Assembly: GCA_036971615.1 (NCBI GenBank) | Contig: JAYKKR010000001.1 | Span: 1,922,001 to 1,986,000 of the forward strand | Origin: Amyloporia xantha | Lineage: Eukaryota > Basidiomycota > Agaricomycetes > Polyporales > Adustoporiaceae | Direction: 5' to 3' | Length of the DNA: 64,000 nt | In this document: piece after piece, positions 60,692 to 64,000 of the stretch | Layout: each line of letters begins with the position of its first letter | Numbering within the stretch: position 1 is the stretch's first letter | Notes under the pieces: generated by a model | Databases searched by the model: none | What the model saw: only the letters and a program-made list of their open reading frames with translations | Told to the model about the DNA's origin: nothing | Translations under genes and position numbers: made by a program

Positions 60692-63143
60692 ATGGCTCAC
60701 TTGCAACCAGTGACTGACTACTTCCCTCCCACTCCACCCGCAGACAAAATCATGGCTGACGCCAACCAGGCTCCTGCCGTCGTACCCAACGGCGCGGCTC
60801 CGCCGACCAATGAGCCCACAAAGACAAAGGGCATGCCCAACAAGATGTCCCTCACCCTCTCTCATCTGCCCAGCAAGAAGGAGATTAAACTCGTCTACCC
60901 TCGATCGCCGTCCTCGGTATGTATCACTGTCTTCTGTCGTTACGTTTGTTTCCCGGAATGTATCCCTTTACTATGACCTTGTTTCTTCATTTTCGGGTTC
61001 TTTTGACGTCAGGCTGCTTTTGATCTTCATCGTGACGTGCAGTGAGCGCGTCTTTGTGCTCGGGGGTGCATATATGCGCCTCTTTCTTCTTCCTTGTGTC
61101 TAAAATTTGCAGCGTGACTCTACTATTCACTGGTGCTGACTCAATCTGTGCAGATCGACCCTAACAACCCACCATGGCCCGCCTTCCGTGGCTACCACAC
61201 GTATGTCCTTCCTCTTTACCCATCTCATGCATGCTCATCCATATCCCACAGCTACTCCTTCGCGTACGCGACGATGGGTCATCGCCTCCCCACCATTCTC
61301 GGCAAAGCCATCGACGACGTGATCGAGACGCTCAACCAGGAGTCGGAAGAGGAACGCGTCGTCGACCTCGTCGAGTGCATCGATCGCATGGACAAGCTCA
61401 AGGAGGACCTCCAGGCGCATGCCAAGCTGCGCCCCATAATCGACGATGGAGAGGCGGACGTTGCTCTATGGAATAAAGAGATCGCCAAATACTTCCAGGG
61501 TGAGTCGCTGTGGCTGTGCGCACGTTCGTGGAGCGTGTGCATGATGCTTGAGCCAGACTCAGGATGCGCGTCGCGCGACCCAGATCGGGCAATCAGGTTG
61601 CCTATTCTGGATGCGTGGCGGAGGACCACATATACTGACTAGCGGTCGTCTTTTCCTGCAGGCAAGGACTTTATGAACGCGCCGTGGCTGTTTGCGGAGG
61701 CGTACAAGTACCGTCGTCTCCGGGAGTGCTTCAGCGTGAGCAAGTACTGGCAGCACTACGATGTCTTCTTCCGGCAGAAGGTGTGCATAGAGCCGTCATG
61801 TCGGATGGTGGTCTGTTTGCTAATGCTGCGCGTGTGTCCGTGCTTTCTGCCAGTGCGATACGTTCTCGCGCTCGAACGATGCGGTGTTTGAGCTTTCGAC
61901 GCGGTTCATGGAGCCGTTTAAGCACAAAGACGAAATGTCCGCTGCGGAAAGGCTCGAGGCTGAGCGGCTCATGTTCAAGGAGCTTACTCAGAGTACGTCC
62001 GCATTCGCGTCCCCAGGTTGTCGATATTCATGTGGGTATACCCAGTTTGTCTCTGGGGTAACTCCACGGACCTGTCACTCCTGATCAACATGACGGAGGA
62101 GCAGATCAAGTCGCTGCAGTCGACCGGCGGGGAGAATCTCGCGGCGACGGAGAAGAACATCCTTGGAAATGATATGTCACGCTTGTGGGAGGTCGTGAGG
62201 GACTTGAGAGATAAGACGGGAGGTCGGATTGATTTCGTGTTGGATAACGCAGGCTTTGAGTTGTACTGCGACTGTGTCTACGGTGCGTGGATCTCATTAT
62301 TTCATATTCAATGGCACAGAAAGAACTGACTGTTTTGTGGCTATGCAGCGGACTTCTTGATCCAGAGCGGGCTCGCGAAAGAGGTGCGCTTCCACGGGAA
62401 GCGGTACCCTTGGTTCGTGTCAGATGTGACGAAGAAAGACTGGAACTGGCTGCTCAACTCGATGGTATATGGGCATCTATTCCCGAATGCGTCGGATGAG
62501 GAGATGGAGAGTCTGCGGAGGCTGGGCCTGAGGTGGAAGGTGTGTGCCTTGTTTCTGGCTGATCATTCTGAGTTTGTTGATCGTTGGTGGTGTTATTTCT
62601 TCAGGAGTATGAGAACCAGGGCAAGTGGGTGTACGAGCAACATCCATTCTGGTGTACCGGCTACACGTACTGGGACCTGCACAGTGAGGCTCCGGATCTG
62701 TTCCTCCACCTCTCGCGTTCGGACCTCGTCATCTTCAAAGGTGACCTGAATCACCGGAAGGTCAGTAACGTACTTCTGCATGCTGTCTGCGCGCTCGAAC
62801 TCACATTACTTGTGCATAGCTCACGTACGACTGTGCTGCACCTCCCTCGACGGACTTCGAGGTTGCGATTGGACCAATGGCTTCTGCTGCGGGCGCCCCG
62901 CGCGTATGCAGCATGCGTACGATCAAGAGTGACGTCGTCGTCGGTTTGGGCCCGGAGGGTGACAAGCTTGCGGAGAAGCTAGACAACGAGGAGCCTGGAT
63001 GGAAGATCAGTGGGAAATACGTGAGTGCTTTTATTGTGTAACTCTGGAAAGTCGATGGGAGCGCTGATATATGTGTTTGTGCGATGTAGGCTGTTGTACT
63101 GCTGTCCGATGGACGTCCGGGCGAGAAGGTTCGCTTTGCATAA
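60692..63143 (+). CDS. ARMT1/DUF89 family metal-dependent phosphatase
   Basis: Member of the DUF89 damage-control phosphatase family (human ARMT1, yeast YMR027W), which hydrolyses sugar phosphates such as fructose-1-phosphate using a divalent metal. Ten exons (60692-60916, 61154-61200, 61252-61499, 61662-61780, 61854-61992, 62046-62282, 62349-62539, 62605-62760, 62820-63020, 63090-63143) sum to 1617 nt, 538 residues. Marks: 'FRGYHTYSFAYATMGHRLPT' near residue 80, 'ICLWGNSTDLSLL', the metal-site motif 'RIDFVLDNAGFELYCDCVYA', 'EQHPFWCTGYTYWDL', and 'VIFKGDLNHRKLTYD'. The first intron is 237 bp, far longer than the others. A second in-frame ATG at 60752 could also be the start. The N-terminal 60 residues are disordered and outside the family domain. 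Confidence 0.9.
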
Positions 63144-64000
63144 GCGATGACATCGACGCACAAACGCAGCGCGCGAGGGTAAGGCTATTCGCCACCAGCA
63201 ATGAAGAAAGAAAGAGCAGGAAATGTCAGGTCATGGCAATGCAAACCACAGGATGCCCTCATATTGTAGAGTCGTCTAATTTAGATCCTTTTCAGTCTCG
63301 AACTCCTTTGCCTTCTTATTCTTTTTCCATGCTTGTTCCCCGCCTATCGAATTCGAAGTGTATCATGAAAACATCTCTCTGTCCCTCGTCTTTTATGTAT
63401 CATATATTTCGCAGCCCATTTCTTATACTCTGAGTCACTTGCATTTGTGGTGGCTGTTTTGGAACGAGACGGAAATAAAATGTACAACATGTACTTACTA
63501 CAGACGGACGGAAACCGACCGAGCTATAAATGCACAACACCAGACACGGTTGATTTCAATATTTGTTGAGATCATTGAGGGCTATATGCCGTTTGAAGAA
63601 ACTTTGCGGGAAGGATGGTCAGAGGTCCATACTTCATTATGATACTCCGGCAGTGGCGTAACAAAAAATGGGGTGTTCGTACGATATATTGCAGGATGAT
63701 GATAAGAAACTCTGCACCGCGCAGGTTTCCTTCATCACGGTTGAAGCTGAAGCTGCCAATAGAATGCGCGTTCAACAATTATACGAATTCGCGGTGAACA
63801 CTGGAAGCAGCGTAAGGTGATTTCCAGTGTCTTGGCCGTAGTGCGTGAAACAACCTAAGGACCTTCAGATGCAGGGTGCGAGATGGATGGTATACGTATT
63901 TATGTCAATGGGTCCACCACAAGCCACAGGCGTTCACCGACGCGATGCCGTCCGCAAGTCTCTGATCGTGCGCGATCTTGCGGGCCGATCGCACTAGACA
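63144..64000. other. 3' flank, gene-free
   Basis: AT-rich with short frames only. No gene or repeat is supported up to the window end. Confidence 0.55.

Overview
The window is nuclear DNA from a filamentous basidiomycete, most likely an Agaricomycete of the Polyporales type. The reasons are genes cut by many 45-90 bp GT-AG introns, very close gene spacing, a polyporopepsin-type aspartic protease, intron-rich BTB proteins and a DUF6534-like membrane protein. Gene models below were built by reading splice sites and checking phase by hand. Where an exon sum is quoted it is an exact multiple of three. No bacterial operon, CRISPR array, rRNA or tRNA was recognised.

Layout, left to right. RIB7-type reductase (730-1919, +); RhoGEF-like protein (3629-7263, +) converging on a BTB protein (7817-8905, -); a fold-back Mutator-like element with 279-bp perfect inverted repeats and a 9-bp target duplication (9840-10765); aminodeoxychorismate lyase (10943-11855, -) divergent from an NBR1-type autophagy receptor with five ZZ fingers (11984-17032, +); a second BTB protein (17565-19357, +); a three-copy array of related membrane or secreted proteins (19505-21154, 22036-22682, 23270-23948, all -); an unrecognised fragment (24303-25080, -); serine carboxypeptidase S10 (25334-27737, +); a 1595-residue coiled-coil protein (27997-33127, -) divergent from a tomosyn/Sro7/Lgl exocytosis regulator (33312-37805, +); a SnoaL-like protein (38077-39002, -); a 2.7-kb gene-poor stretch; polyporopepsin-like protease (41762-43492, +); an RNF115/126-type RING E3 (44153-45903, -) divergent from a membrane-anchored aldehyde dehydrogenase with a 5-nt microexon (46145-48588, +); a 267-bp hairpin MITE with an 8-bp target duplication (48857-49123); RNase T2 (49952-51577, +); a CON-6 protein (52306-52614, +); a 61-residue protein (53259-53586, -); a DUF6534-like membrane protein (55405-57381, +); a gene-poor stretch; and an ARMT1/DUF89 phosphatase family protein (60692-63143, +).

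Functionally this is a mix of housekeeping and secretory genes: riboflavin and folate precursors, selective autophagy, polarity and exocytosis, ubiquitin ligation, and extracellular proteases and RNase. Three divergent gene pairs share promoters of 128-241 bp. The least ordinary parts are the tandem array, where two of three copies appear to have lost the transmembrane and cytoplasmic parts by internal deletion; the two non-autonomous DNA elements with readable target duplications; the five-ZZ NBR1; and the 5-nt microexon.
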